NCBI GenBank assembly: GCA_947396885.1
Contig: OX377205.1
Location: 76,790,969-76,854,968 of the forward strand
DNA from: Heligmosomoides polygyrus polygyrus
Lineage: Eukaryota > Nematoda > Chromadorea > Rhabditida > Heligmosomidae
Reading direction: 5' to 3'
Length of the DNA stretch: 64,000 nt
Shown here: positions 42,951-52,649 of the stretch, piece by piece
Layout of the letters: the number at the start of each line of letters is the position of its first letter
Position numbering within the stretch: position 1 is the stretch's first letter
Notes under the pieces: generated by a model
Told to the model about the DNA's origin: nothing
Databases searched by the model: none
What the model saw: only the letters and a program-made list of their open reading frames with translations
Program-made: the position numbers and the translations under genes

Positions 42951-43286
42951 GTTCAAATGAAGACTGCCGCGAGCACCTTTTTTTAGGATCTTGGTTCGAT
43001 TTTTCCCCCGCTCCATCCGCCCGGGGTCGGGAATCGGCATCAGTCTCGTTTGGGCTGAATAAAACACTGACTTATCCAGCTCATCTGACCATTAGTCATT
43101 CTATAGTCCAAATGTGCATTCAAATTGGCTCGACATCCGATAGAAGTTGAATGTGTGGTACACCCGCAAAGATACTAACTAACGGCAATATTTAGAATCC
43201 TTTACCCTTACATTGAGGAGAAAATTTAATTAATAACAAAATAATAGACCAAGACTCGTACATTAGCCGTTCACCGCAAGCCGTGA
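42951..43286. other. Short stretch between two DNA-type elements
   Basis: Nothing recognised. Confidence 0.35.
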
Positions 43287-43288
43287 TA

Positions 43289-44559
43289 CAAGGTGGACCA
43301 TAAGTCCTGCAACAAAAACTTTGTCATATAAAAAAGCTGGAAATGCACCAAATTTCGTACAATTTGAAGCGCTATTTGCCCATATCTAAAGATTATGATG
43401 GCGCAGTTTTATTCATAAGTAACCACTCCTGGATTAGTAAGAGCATGTATGTATAGCATTGCAGTTCACGTCGCAGCGCCTCTTACGGAATTTTATTCCT
43501 CATTTGTTCCGAAGACGATATTGGACAATAATTTTTCAACGCTGTATGGAGCAGAACATTTTCTCTAAGATGGTGAATAAACGACGATCAAAAGTTTAAT
43601 GATGCAGGAATTTCACAGCTATGTATTCTTTTGCAGATACGATGTTTGACAAATGGATGGAGAACCGCTACCTCGTCTTTTTCATTTTGCTGGTAAGACC
43701 ATCGCTTTACAGAAACGTTTATTTTGCCTTTATACAGCACGATTGAGTCCTAAAAATATGGCCTTACGTGTTTTTGTCCATCGAACAAATATTTTTACTG
43801 ATTTTCACTTTTTTTACAGAAAAGCCTAGGGTGTGAGGGGAGGTACAGTGGAAAATCGTGTAAAACAGCTCTCATGCGTAGCCATTGTTTTTGTGTCATC
43901 ATGCTTCTTAGATGCAGTATTAAGCGCGCTATTACTTTGAGCGTTTTCTGGGATCACTCAGCTTCGAGAATTTTTTCATCAAATGAAGCAGTGGCTGAAT
44001 ACCCAGCCTGAGCAACACGCTACAACTGCGCTAACAAAATCTTCCTTCTACTCTCTTCTCACAGCTGAGTCTTCGCCTCACTTCTACACCTGTACAGCTC
44101 AACAAACAGTCTTCTAAAAACTTCACACTGTTTAATAATATATTGCGCACACGGTTGAATATTGCGCGTTGTTCCAGCTCGTTGCTACATTGCGTAGGAT
44201 CAACAAATTAGTAGCTTTCTTCTTCTGTAGTTCAGGTCCATGTACATATCTAATGTGCACTATTGAGAAGGCCCTGAATTTTCCTACATGATACTATAAC
44301 AACGAATGTTCATCCTCCAGTCTTCGGAAATTTAGCGAAATCGGAATACGAGTGCTCCACCACGAACCAGAGACAGATTTTCGGCAGTTTTACGTCGGAG
44401 CCCACTACTTTCTAATAAGAGTAGCTACAACCGTGATAATGATAAGAACCATAGCAATAAGGATATACTACGCAGCAGCTGATATGTGGTTCTATGCAAT
44501 TGAAAAAGACTCATAAATAAGGTCGCTTAATTTTGTTGTAGGACTTATGGCCCACCCTG
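43289..44559. mobile_element. Mariner-like element with TIRs but no transposase frame
   Basis: The ends caaggtggaccataagtcc and the reverse complement cagggtgggccataagtcc are inverted and flanked by TA (43287-43288, 44560-44561). Its 1,271-bp length equals a full mariner, but no transposase frame survives. It includes a segment at 44387-44445 that also occurs near 19676-19740. Confidence 0.65.
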
Positions 44560-44561
44560 TA

Positions 44562-45199
44562 TACTTCATAATGAGTATTCAGATTGCCATCCCTTAGATG
44601 TACAGTATGCAATTCGAATAATAATTTATTATATATTTTTTATTTTTTAATTTTATTATAATTTTTAAATTTCATAAATTTAATTTAGCGCATTAAGTCA
44701 ATTTCTCGAACGGCGGCAGAGAAACGTCAGTGGGGTTCTATCCTGCTATACAAATCTGTTGCTGGTTTTGTGACCACAGAAGGAAGGAGGGTTTTCTAAA
44801 TCTGATTGACATGAGAACCATACATGGACTCTGTGGGCACTAAGAGCCGGCGCACTTCAGTTACAACCGCTGAATCGCTAAGGAGGCTTATAGACATCTG
44901 AAAGGGCCACAGAAACCTACTTGTCGTTGAGCAGCAAGGGCGATTGACGGTGAGACAAACTGTTGTCGAGGAATTGAGTTTGGAGTCGTTGCTAACGTAA
45001 GAAACGCAGTAAGGGGAAAACGTGAGAGTTAGAAGTCGCCACGGTGAGCCTCTTTCTAGAGAGCACTTTCCATCATTGGGAATGAGCCAATAAACTTGTT
45101 TTGAACCAGCGCGGACTGCTATGCACTTTGCACTAACGCCCACTGGAGTGCACTTAGGAAGTGCAGGGCCGTCCTTTCGCCGTGATGGGAATGAAGAAA
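44562..45199. other. Stretch without a recognised gene
   Basis: A very AT-rich start (44620-44690). The open frame 44796-45143 (minus) has no recognised domain. Confidence 0.35.
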
Positions 45200-45519
45200 A
45201 TCTTTTATTTATTTAATTATACATTTATGACAATATGCGACAAAAGAAACACAATTAGCGATAAAGCACACAGATGAAAGAAAGGGCAAATTATTGAGTC
45301 TTGAGCTAACACTATCAACGAGCCTATTGTATTGGCTTAACGAGGACGGCAATGCATGTTTTTTTTGGAAAAGATCAAGAATTCAAAACCCGCCCTCTGA
45401 GTAAAAAGTGAAGCTTGAACACAACTTTTGTCCAACGGATAACGAATTTTAGCTGAGCAATCTCTTGAGAGGTGGACAATGCAGAGCTCACCAAGTGAAA
45501 GTGCAATCTTTCCAGTCAC
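45200..45519 (-). mobile_element. CR1-like LINE, 3' part (right of the nested RTE insertion)
   Basis: Aligns by eye with the CR1 copy at 23535-23890. It starts with a (TAAA)n tail (ttttatttatttaattata) and continues through similar words such as gaggacggcaatgcatg, gcagagctcaccaagtg and gtgcaatctttccagtcac. The copy is cut at 45519 by the RTE insertion and resumes at 46991. Confidence 0.8.
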
Positions 45520-46980
45520 CTGTATCACCTGTCGTCCCGTTGATCATCGATTTGCTCGAGCGGGCGCCAGCAGCGTCTCCATTCGTCCCTGTCGCGTGCC
45601 AGAGTGGTCCAATGGATTCTCCTCGCTCGAGGGACACGAAGAGCGTCATATCGGTCGTTCAGGGCTTTCACGAAGAAGTCCGACCAACGCGTTGGTGGGC
45701 GTCCCGGTGTTCTCTTCACATCCCGCATAATCCAGTCGGTAACGGCTCTCGTCCAGCGGGTGTCTGCGAAGCGCATTACGTGGCCGGCCCACCTAATTTT
45801 CGACAACTTGGCCCACGCGACAGCGTCTCTGATCTTCGAACGCCGGCGAAGCTCGGAACTCCGGAGGCCTTCTCTCACTTGCGTGAGTCGTGTCACTCCG
45901 AGCATCGTCCTCTCGATTCCACGCTGCGCGACGCTGATCGCGTGTTCATCCTGCTTTCGTATAGCCCAGGTCTCTGAGGCGTATGTTAGGGCAGGAAGAA
46001 CGGTAGAGTCGAATAGGTGGGCACGGAGTCGGACGTTTTTCGTGTTCTTCGCGACTTCTTCGACGCTCTTGAAAGCTCCCCAAGCCGCTCGTTTCCTCCT
46101 GCTCAGCTCCGGCGCTAGGTCGCTGGCCATATTGACTTCGTGACCCAGATACACGTAGCTGGAGCATTCGGAGATGTTCTTTCCGTTGAGCGAGAATGGG
46201 GCATCAGAAACTTGTTCGTTCCTCATGAACATCGTCTTCGTAAGATTCAGCTGCAGTCCAACATTCCCACATACACGATCGAACTCGGCCAGCATTCGCT
46301 CCGCCTGGCTGATGCTCGGTGTTATGAGCACGATGTCGTCAGCGAAACGAAGATGGTGCAGCTGCTGGCCGTCGACCTTCACTCCCATGTCATCCCATTC
46401 TAGTTCGCGCATGACGTTTTCGAGGGTGGTGCTGAAGAGCTTCGGGGATATGGTATCCCCTTGCCGAACCCCTTTCCTTACGTCGATGAGGACGTCGTTA
46501 TAGAATGGAGAGATCTTGGTCGTGAATCCACTGTACAGCTCTCGAAGGACTCTGATGTACTGAGTAGGAACGCCCTGAGTGAGCAGGGCTTCGAGGACCG
46601 CTTCAGTTTCGACAGAGTCGAATGCCTTCTTCAGGTCGATGAACGTAAGGCACAGCGGCAGCTTGTATTCTCGCGACACTTCGATGAGCTTCGTAATGGT
46701 GTGTATGTGGTCGATCGTGCTGAATCCTCTCCGAAATCCTGCTTGCTCGCATGGCTGTCCTTCGTCCAGCGTTCTGCTAATCCTATTCAGGATGACTCGA
46801 GTGAACAGCTTGTAGACTACGGACAGCAGGCAGATCGGGCGATAGTTGCCAATGTCGTGCACGTCTCCCTTCTTGTACAGCAAGACCGTCCTGCTGGTCT
46901 TCCACTGAGATGGAACCTTGCACTCCGACAGGTAGCGCGTGAAGAGCCGCGCCAAGGTGTTGATGAGCGCTGGCGGGAGG
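45520..46980 (-). mobile_element. RTE-clade LINE with intact reverse transcriptase domain, inserted in CR1
   Basis: The minus-strand frame is uninterrupted from the 5' junction (46980, LPPALINTL) to its stop near 45528, about 485 codons. It holds every RT block: KTSRTVLLYKKGD, NYRPICLLSVVYKLFT, GFRRGFSTIDHIH, KAFDSVETEAVL, RQGDTISPKLF and the catalytic LRFADDIVLI. The thumb and the C-terminal tail RWAGHVMRFADTRWTRA follow. The apurinic endonuclease and the N-terminus are missing through 5' truncation. The perfect 10-bp repeat ttccagtcac (45510-45519 and 46981-46990) is its target duplication. The open frame happens to continue upstream into CR1 sequence; that N-terminal 45-residue part is not RTE. 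The open RT suggests a young insertion. Confidence 0.92.
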
Positions 46981-46990
46981 TTCCAGTCAC

Positions 46991-47245
46991 ATCTTGAAAA
47001 TCGTTGATAAAGAAATTCAAAATTCGCTTTAAAAAATTTGCTTCCTACGAGTAGCAAGCGATTGAAACTCGAGTATGTTATTACGATCAGACACTGATGG
47101 AATTCAGGCGTAACCATAGCTTTCTGTTGTTGCCGTTCTACAGAGATTCGAACCTCCGTATGCGGCGTTTAAAATGAGGACTAAAAACAGTGGCGCCGTT
47201 CTCAATATTTAAAATAAAGGATTATATCTATTACATATTATGATA
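46991..47245 (-). mobile_element. CR1-like LINE, continuation left of the RTE insertion
   Basis: Matches the CR1 copy at 23895-24115: cctacgagtagcaagcgatt, then attacgatcagacactgatg, then gcgtttaaaatgaggacta. Together with 45200-45519 it forms one interrupted CR1 3' end. Confidence 0.8.
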
Positions 47246-47318
47246 CATAATATTCCATGATTGCGTGTTTCAAGAACTAAAATAAAGCATTATTTCTTTT
47301 ACATATTCTGTTACATAT

Positions 47319-47386
47319 AAATGATTCAAATCAGTTTCTTTAAGCCTACGGGCTTTAGGGCTTAAAGAAACTGATTTGAATCATTT
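47319..47386 (+). repeat. Perfect 28-bp-arm hairpin
   Basis: Arm 47319-47346 (aaatgattcaaatcagtttc and following) is the exact reverse complement of 47359-47386, with a 12-base loop tacgggctttag. It is the most perfect short hairpin in the window. Confidence 0.8.
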
Positions 47387-47404
47387 CTATCTAGACCTAC
47401 AGCT

Positions 47405-47535
47405 TAACTGGTTCCATGCTGATGTCAGCGGCCGGCTCATCCCGGATACGGGTGAGTGCTGATAGGTGAGGGTTGGAGTCTCATCCAGCGCTAGAGTTTT
47501 GATCGCAACAAAACATCGTTGTAACAGATCAGCTT
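47405..47535 (+). mobile_element. tRNA-bearing SINE, family B, internally deleted copy
   Basis: It shares the 5' part (ggttccatgctgatgtcagc, then ggccggctcatccc) and the 3' part (gttttgatcgcaacaaaaca) with the full copy at 47604-47817, but the tRNA-like centre is missing. Confidence 0.65.
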
Positions 47536-47550
47536 CCATGCATTGCGTGT

Positions 47551-47603
47551 CATCCTGTTGATCGTTGAATTTCTCGATCGGGCTTCAGAAACGTCTCTAT
47601 TCG
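47551..47603 (-). mobile_element. RTE relic, 3' end (left of the SINE insertion)
   Basis: ctgttgatcgttgaattt and ctcgatcgggcttc parallel the RTE 3' end at 45531-45570. It is interrupted by the family-B SINE and continues at 47818. Confidence 0.6.
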
Positions 47604-47817
47604 CTTGACCGGTTCCATGCTGATATCAGCGGCCGGCCCATCCCGTATCACGGGTGGGTGCTGACAGACCTGGAGGATATCGCGGATGTTACGTGCGGTC
47701 AAACAGCGCCGGTGGTGTAAGGCGAACATCGCTGCCCGGAAAGCAGAAGATGCGGGTTCGAGTCCCGCCTGGCGCAAGAGTTTTGATCGCAACAAAACAT
47801 CCTGTAACAACATGTAG
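47604..47817 (+). mobile_element. tRNA-bearing SINE, family B, with 12-bp target duplication
   Basis: 214 bp inserted into an RTE relic; cgtctctattcg occurs at 47592-47603 and 47818-47829. The 5' block (ggttccatgctgatatcagc) precedes a complete tRNA-like cloverleaf at 47706-47776, and the 3' block is gttttgatcgcaacaaaaca. It is unusual in that the tRNA is central, not at the 5' end. Copies at 47405 and 33340 define the family. Confidence 0.75.
47706..47776 (+). tRNA. tRNA-like cloverleaf inside SINE family B
   Basis: 71 bases. Acceptor gcgccgg/cctggcgc (one G-U pair), a D-arm A box tggtgtaaggcg, anticodon stem ctgc/gcag with the 7-base loop ccggaaa (anticodon position would read GGA) and T arm gcggg-ttcgagt-cccgc. 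It lacks the long variable arm of tRNA-Ser and U33, so decoding function is doubtful, but the Pol III boxes look intact. Confidence 0.55.
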
Positions 47818-47985
47818 CGTCTCTATTCGTCCCTGTCGCGTGGCAGAGTGTTAGTACATAGTATCCAGTAGTTCCTCATTCAAGGGCACGTAGTGCATTT
47901 CGCGCACACCTAAGCGTTGTTAAGTGGTGCGGTGCTCGCTTGATGTACCATAGAATCCAATCGGTCCTTGGGGCCTTCTTCCAAA
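47818..47985 (-). mobile_element. RTE relic, continuation
   Basis: gcgtctctattcgtccctgt, then cgcgtggcagagtg, then after degradation gtaccatagaatccaatcgg follow the antisense of the RTE ORF C-terminus (compare 45570-45740). Confidence 0.5.
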
Positions 47986-48119
47986 TGCCTTTAGAATGCG
48001 ACTTCAGAGATTGTAATTATAGGTGCACATCCTTCTCTACATAATAGGGTCGATGAAGAGAAGACCTCTAGAGTTCCAAGCATTCTCGAGACGCTATCGC
48101 TTGGACCAAGTCGTAGAAA

Positions 48120-48310
48120 ACTGGTACCGGTCACGCAATCCGTTTCGCTTATACCCACTAAACGGAAGCTGCAGCTGACTGGATTCTACGGCATATCAAA
48201 CGAGCATCGCAATGCCCAAGAACGCATAGGGGTCAGCGAGAATTGTTGCGGTGTCATTTTGGAAAACTCCATTTTCCAGCGGCATATAGGTTTTGGAGCG
48301 TGGGTTAGAA
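48120..48310 (+). mobile_element. RTE relic fragment, opposite orientation
   Basis: agctgactggattctacggc and aacgagcatcgcaatgccca parallel ctgactggattccgcggg and the following bases at 1198-1245 of the RTE 3' end. It is heavily decayed. Confidence 0.5.
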
Positions 48311-48589
48311 GCTGTTCTACTATGATATCCTCCTGTTATTCATGCTAATTCTCATTCCTTCCCTACAAACACTAGAGCTGAATGGGAAAACTTGTTCAGA
48401 CTAAAATTGAGACAAAACGAGCGTAATGCTGCTTCCTTCTCAATGTCGTCAACTTTCCAGGAAACGTATTCAGGATTTCTTCTAAGTCTCGTGTGAACTT
48501 GCAAGGCAGAATTCGAGGGTCTCCAATCACTTTATATTGCTGCCAGTCTCACGTCACTGCGATGAATAGCCAGAAAGGATCTCGGACTC

Positions 48590-48770
48590 AAGTGCTACAA
48601 TTTCCATAAAATTCATGACCTGATGGGCAAGAATAAGCGCGAACGGCTCCAGCGATGCCGCCAACACGAGATGCGGGTCGCTGCTAAGGGATGGGAGCGA
48701 ACACTGTTCACGACAAAGAAGCTGTTTACCATGGAGCAGGCTCACAACCGGGGCTACTGCTCCCGTTAAA
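48590..48770 (+). mobile_element. Tc1/mariner-type transposase fragment
   Basis: KRERLQRCRQHEMRV, then GWERTLFTTKKLFTMEQAHN resembles the segment before and at the second catalytic acidic residue (usually FTDEKLFT) in a nematode mariner branch. The key D and E are lost (TTKK), so it is dead. Confidence 0.5.
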
Positions 48771-48899
48771 CGGCTATTGAACGTCGAACACCAAAAAATG
48801 GAAAAGATATCGCACGAACTTATCACCCTTGAATACAATTTGGGATACAAAATGCATTGAACAGTTTGTCCATCCTCCTCATATCTTAGTCAAGCTTTC

Positions 48900-49464
48900 T
48901 GAACTTAAGCAAAAATGTGGCTGATGTATCAAGCTCAACCAAGTTTGGATGAGCTCGATCGTTTTAATACAGTAAATCATAAATTCGAGTTTCTCTTAAG
49001 TAACTGCAACTGCAATGTTGAAAGGAAGAGTCTTGAAGGGCCCAACAAGTCAACTCTTTATAGGCTATTGAATGCTGCACTGAAGCGTTCTGAAACAATC
49101 CCAACACTGATGGATGAAGCTAATTTCATAGCAATAGATGACCAGGAAGAGCCTTTATGTTAGCCGAAAACTTTCAGACATCTTTCACGCAACGCACTAG
49201 CGACAAAGATCTTGCTGATACCTCGAAGTCTACCTCGCGAACTTATGGAAAGTGCAATTTGGCTTTACAAAGAAGAGATTTGCAATGTACTATGCACTCC
49301 ACATGCTACGAAAACCGTAACATCAGATGAACCACCTCCACACTTTATCCGCTTGAGCATCTATTCAGCGTCAGTGGCTAGTGTCAGACCAAGCACCATC
49401 CCGTTAGATGTACGCACTTGTCATTCCAAAAACAGCTCCTCACCTTCTATCTAAAGGTAATTTG
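48900..49464 (+). mobile_element. CR1-like LINE relic, pre-RT region
   Basis: NKSTLYRLLNAALKRSETIP and TLMDEANFIAIDDQEEP resemble the linker before the RT core of CR1 ORF2 (usual form: a string ending IPPL, then a short acidic stretch). Frames are broken. It is interrupted by a SINE and continues at 49755. Confidence 0.5.
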
Positions 49465-49662
49465 GTCAAACACACAATGGCTTGTGGTCTCCTGCCGATA
49501 AACAGTTCAGAGCTTTACCCTTCCCAGACAACTCTGGAACCAATTCAACGTCTCCGGAAGGACGGAAGGCTTGGTTGGCCCTGGCGGAAAATCCGAACCT
49601 GGAACATGGTATCAGGTACATGTGACAGCCGGCACCTCCTCCGACTGCGCTACACGTGCCCG
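49465..49662 (-). mobile_element. tRNA-derived SINE, family A, 5' portion
   Basis: On the minus strand the head gggcacgtgtagcgcagtcg has an intact A box, followed by ggttcggattttccgcc (B box) and the first half of the body. It is 3'-truncated near the gccgataaacag junction and sits inside a CR1 relic. Confidence 0.75.
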
Positions 49663-49754
49663 CTTCATTCGGCAGATCTTTTAAATTTAAAGTTAAGGAT
49701 TCATTTTCAAAATCCTTCCCTGTCACTAGTGGTGTTTAGATACACTTCCGCAAA

Positions 49755-50206
49755 CTTCTTTGATTGATCGATTCACTGATAAGTGCAAAATGTTCGCCAA
49801 TTATAAAATTGCATAAGAATATTTCTGAAATGGAAGATCACACAGCTCTTCAACCCGCAATATGTGAATATCAGACTATTGCGGACTGGTTAGCAAAGTG
49901 GAAACTCCCATTCTCAGGCCAAGAATCGCACGTGCTTCATCTTGGAAAGCAAACTGATGGAAACAATTATTACCTTAAGAAATCACATCTTTGATGCTCA
50001 TCTAGCTGACGCGATTTAGGATTTATTTTAGAAATAAAGCTCTAGGTTAACGATCTTGCAGCGAAGAAAGCAGATCAAGCACATAGTTCACAGCTTTTTC
50101 AAACCTTCCATCTCAGTCGAGCATCTAGAGCTCACACGTCATACGTTAGACCATTTCTTGGATACGGTATTTCCGTATTCATTCCGATGTGTAAGCGGGT
50201 TATTGC
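49755..50206 (+). mobile_element. CR1-like LINE relic, RT C-terminal region
   Basis: LAKWKLPFSGQESHVLHLGK matches the post-FADD region of CR1 reverse transcriptases. Later HTSYVRPFLGYGISVF-type residues (in broken frames near 50130-50190) match the YVRPxLEYG motif. It is cut by a MITE at 50207. Confidence 0.65.
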
Positions 50207-50447
50207 GGGAGACGGTCAGGAGGTACACCCGCCCCGTGCTGGGGGGCGCGCGTTTTTCCTCTCATCCACCTTGCTCACCCACCCCCAACCCCCTAGGCTT
50301 CACCGAGGGTCTAACGGCTGCCTTACGAAACCTTTGACACGCAAAACAAAAGTTTGCGGTCCGCCGCAGAACAGCGGTGTACCTCCTGACGCCACGCCCC
50401 CTCCCTCCCCCAGCAGGGGGAGCGGGTGTACCTCCTGTCGCGCTGCC
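50207..50447. mobile_element. 241-bp MITE with 9-bp target duplication
   Basis: ggttattgc is duplicated exactly (50198-50206, 50448-50456). The ends gggagacggtcaggaggtac... and ...gtacctcctgtcgcgctgcc form an imperfect inverted repeat of about 26 bp (shared core caggaggtacacccgc). The interior is C-rich. A 9-bp duplication is typical of Mutator-like elements, but P, hAT and Merlin give 8-9 as well. Confidence 0.8.
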
Positions 50448-50620
50448 GGTTATTGCCAGACTTGGGTCTGTACAAAACAGCTTCAAGAGGAAACATTGCG
50501 TAAAATTCCGTGGGTATAAACTACACCACAATTCCTTCACCAGCACTGCGAAATAAAAATTTCAATCCGGAAACCCTTTCATATCGCTGAAGACGGGACG
50601 GTCTATGCACTCTTCACTGG
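50448..50620 (+). mobile_element. CR1-like LINE relic, continuation after the MITE
   Basis: gacttgggtctgtacaaaac, agcttcaagaggaaac parallels the SVQNSFTRKL region of the CR1 at 38550-38585. It decays beyond about 50600. Confidence 0.6.
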
Positions 50621-51078
50621 TCGAACTGGCGTTCAATTTTTGGAAACGTTTACAAAACACGCACATTACCAAACACACTATATGTGTACAAAAAAGTTGT
50701 TAAAGGCATCGTCGGTATGTGGCTTTGGAGTTTATTGTGTTCTGTTTTTCACAGTGTTGTTTTGTTTTTTTCGTAGCTGTTCCTATTCCTGCAGGTTATT
50801 TTATTATTTTGTTAGCTTTCTTGTACGGATTTCCATGTATAATGCAAATATAAAAAATATTATAAATATGGGCTTTCCCCACCCCTAGCTGTATCGTGTG
50901 TGTTGGTTCATGGACTGCGGAAAGATTTGGTATTTCGATTCTCCTCAATAACAAAGCATTCAAAAAATTTGCTTTCTGTTTTTGAATTTTGGAGGTTGGA
51001 GATATTGGGTAGGATGACTCCCATTTAATTTGAGCTTCCATAAGATAACGTCCACCAACGGGTTATTCGGTCTTATTT
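50621..51078. other. Stretch without a recognised gene
   Basis: T-rich, with a hydrophobic chance frame at 50640-50888. Nothing supported. Confidence 0.35.
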
Positions 51079-51165
51079 GTGAAAACCATAAACGAAAGGT
51101 TTGAGGCTCTTCGTGTCCCCCGAGCGAAAAGATTCATTAGAATACACGCCTCAAGAAGCAGATGC
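51079..51165 (+). mobile_element. Small RTE relic
   Basis: NERFEALRVPRAKRFI corresponds to NDRYDALRVPRARRIHW near the C-terminus of the RTE ORF. It has no other parts. Confidence 0.6.
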
Positions 51166-51232
51166 AAAATCAATTCATGGCGTGCAGAAGACCAGTGCCG
51201 GTTCCGATTCCACCATTTTCCTTGTGAGATCT

Positions 51233-52167
51233 GGGCCCGGATTCATGAACGATTTACCGGCGGGTAAGTGTACAATTTACCCCCACTCCCCACTTACGCG
51301 CGATTCATGAACGCGCGGCGGGAAAAATCCGAGGTAAGTGTCGAGGTAAATGCTACCCCGTCAGCGCGTCGGGGAACATTTACCTCCAGGGCGAGGGTTT
51401 TGCTCCGCGGCCAACTTCTGACCCAATGCATGCCTCCGCTGACCCTTAGCCAGCTCTGAGCTGGCCGCGAGCCCCAAATTCAATGCCTGACAGGGGCGCC
51501 TAGTTGCCGTCGCCATGCGCACGTCCTTCGCCGCACTTCGGTGAGTTGTTTTACTTTTTGTTTTTCTCTATTAGGCTTGCATTCGATGATATTTGGGCTC
51601 TGTGGACCATGGCGGCCCACAATGCCACGTATTTTTAAGTGAATTACTTCCTTTAGTGGCATTGTGGGTCGACTTGGGCCACCATGAGCCTAGTCCACCA
51701 CGCAAATCGTAATTTACGATTTGCGTGTGTGGACTATGCCCGTCCGCCACCTTAGCCCTCCTTGGCATATGTTGTCTATGAAGGCTACTGGATGGCACCC
51801 ATTATTAGTCAAGTAGGCCTACGTTTACTACTGTTTCTGTATTTCCTGCTATGCTACTCTCCCTCCCTTCCCCCCCCCCTCGCCCAACCCCACATTTCAC
51901 ATTTCATTTCCCCTAAATACGATGCTGCTAGTGTCGGTGCCAGCGACGTCCCAGCAGCAAGTGTGACTGCTTGGTTTCGCTGTTAGCTGATGCCAGCGGG
52001 CCAGCGGAGGCATGCACATTGGGTCAGAAATTGGCCGCGGAGCAAAACCCTCGCCTTGGCCGTCATGAATCAGAAAACGGAGGTAAGTTCGGGGAAAGTG
52101 GCGGGTAAATGGCCGTCGAGGTAAGTGGGGGTAGAATTTACCTCCGGCCGCGTTCATGAATCCGGCC
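51233..52167. mobile_element. TIR element, GGGCCGGATTCATGAAC family, copy 2
   Basis: 935 bp, highly similar end to end to 39327-40277, with the same inverted ends and internal palindromes. The flanks are tct (51230-51232) and cct (52168-52170). It lies 45 bases downstream of the last exon of the candidate minus-strand host gene, possibly in its 3' untranslated region. Confidence 0.8.
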
Positions 52168-52212
52168 CCTGGTTGTGCACTGGTAATCCATTAACTGAAG
52201 CAGCAGGAAAGG

Positions 52213-52364
52213 CTAGCATTTATAAGAACGAACGCACGCGGTAAGTGGAAATGTTGAATCAGGGCTCAGCTGTCGGCTGAGAAAAGGCGGAGTGCCTGTA
52301 TCGCTGGCAGTGGTGACATAATTGCTGAGGAGGTCTTTTTCAGCGGTTACCAGGTGCGACGGCG
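52213..52364 (-). CDS. Candidate host gene, last coding exon
   Basis: On the minus strand the exon starts after a tttcgcag acceptor (intron 52365-52405) and runs PSHLVTAEKDLLSNYVTTAS, then DTGTPPFLSRQLSPDSTF, to a TAG at 52213-52215. Reading across the 41-bp intron from the upstream exon keeps one frame: a split codon G|CG joins them. The protein is Ser/Thr/Asp rich with no domain I recognise. Short intron, canonical borders and frame continuity together make a genuine nematode gene end likely. On the plus strand a chance gcggtaagt at about 52230 was considered and not preferred. Confidence 0.5.
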
Positions 52365-52405
52365 CTGCGAAAGATACACGTGAAAGTACAAAAGTGCGCA
52401 CTCAC

Positions 52406-52488
52406 CAACGACTCGCTCGAGCTCTGCGACGTCTGAGTCCGCGTCGACGACATTCTCTGTAACGGATTGCGTTACGGACTCTAATCGG
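52406..52488 (-). CDS. Candidate host gene, penultimate exon
   Basis: 83 bp between a ttattgttcag acceptor (52489-52499) and a gtgagt donor (52405-52400). It reads RLESVTQSVTENVVDADSD, then VAELERVV, acidic and helix-prone. It joins the last exon in frame. The junction to the next exon upstream (52490-52600) is unresolved: no donor there gives the required phase. Confidence 0.45.
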
Positions 52489-52489
52489 C

Positions 52490-52600
52490 TGAACAATAAA
52501 GCATCGAGAGCGAGCCGACGACAACGGGAATGCTACAGAAGACGAAAGATTCTTGAAAGGAATCGCTAAGTGGTTCTAAGCTGTTGTCCATAGGAAGGAG
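52490..52600 (-). CDS. Candidate host gene, internal exon (3' border uncertain)
   Basis: It opens after a 49-bp intron (52601-52649; gtataag...ttctcacag) as LLPMDNSLEPLSDSFQESF in phase with the upstream exon. Where it ends is unclear; the donors available do not restore the frame of the next exon, so an indel, an alternative acceptor or a wrong exon call is possible. Confidence 0.35.
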
Positions 52601-52649
52601 CTGTGAGAAGATGCAAGCTGTATATGAGACCAGGGAAAAACTCTTATAC

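Noticed and set aside
45604..46143. Plus-strand ORFs of 170-179 codons across 45465-46997
   Set aside because: They are antisense shadows of the RTE reverse-transcriptase frame.
46991..47117. N-terminal about 45 residues of the 530-codon RT frame
   Set aside because: This part lies in CR1 sequence beyond the target duplication, so it is a chance in-frame extension and not RTE protein.
47706..47776. Working tRNA-Ser(GGA)
   Set aside because: No long variable arm, no U33 and location inside a retroposed SINE argue against a decoding tRNA.
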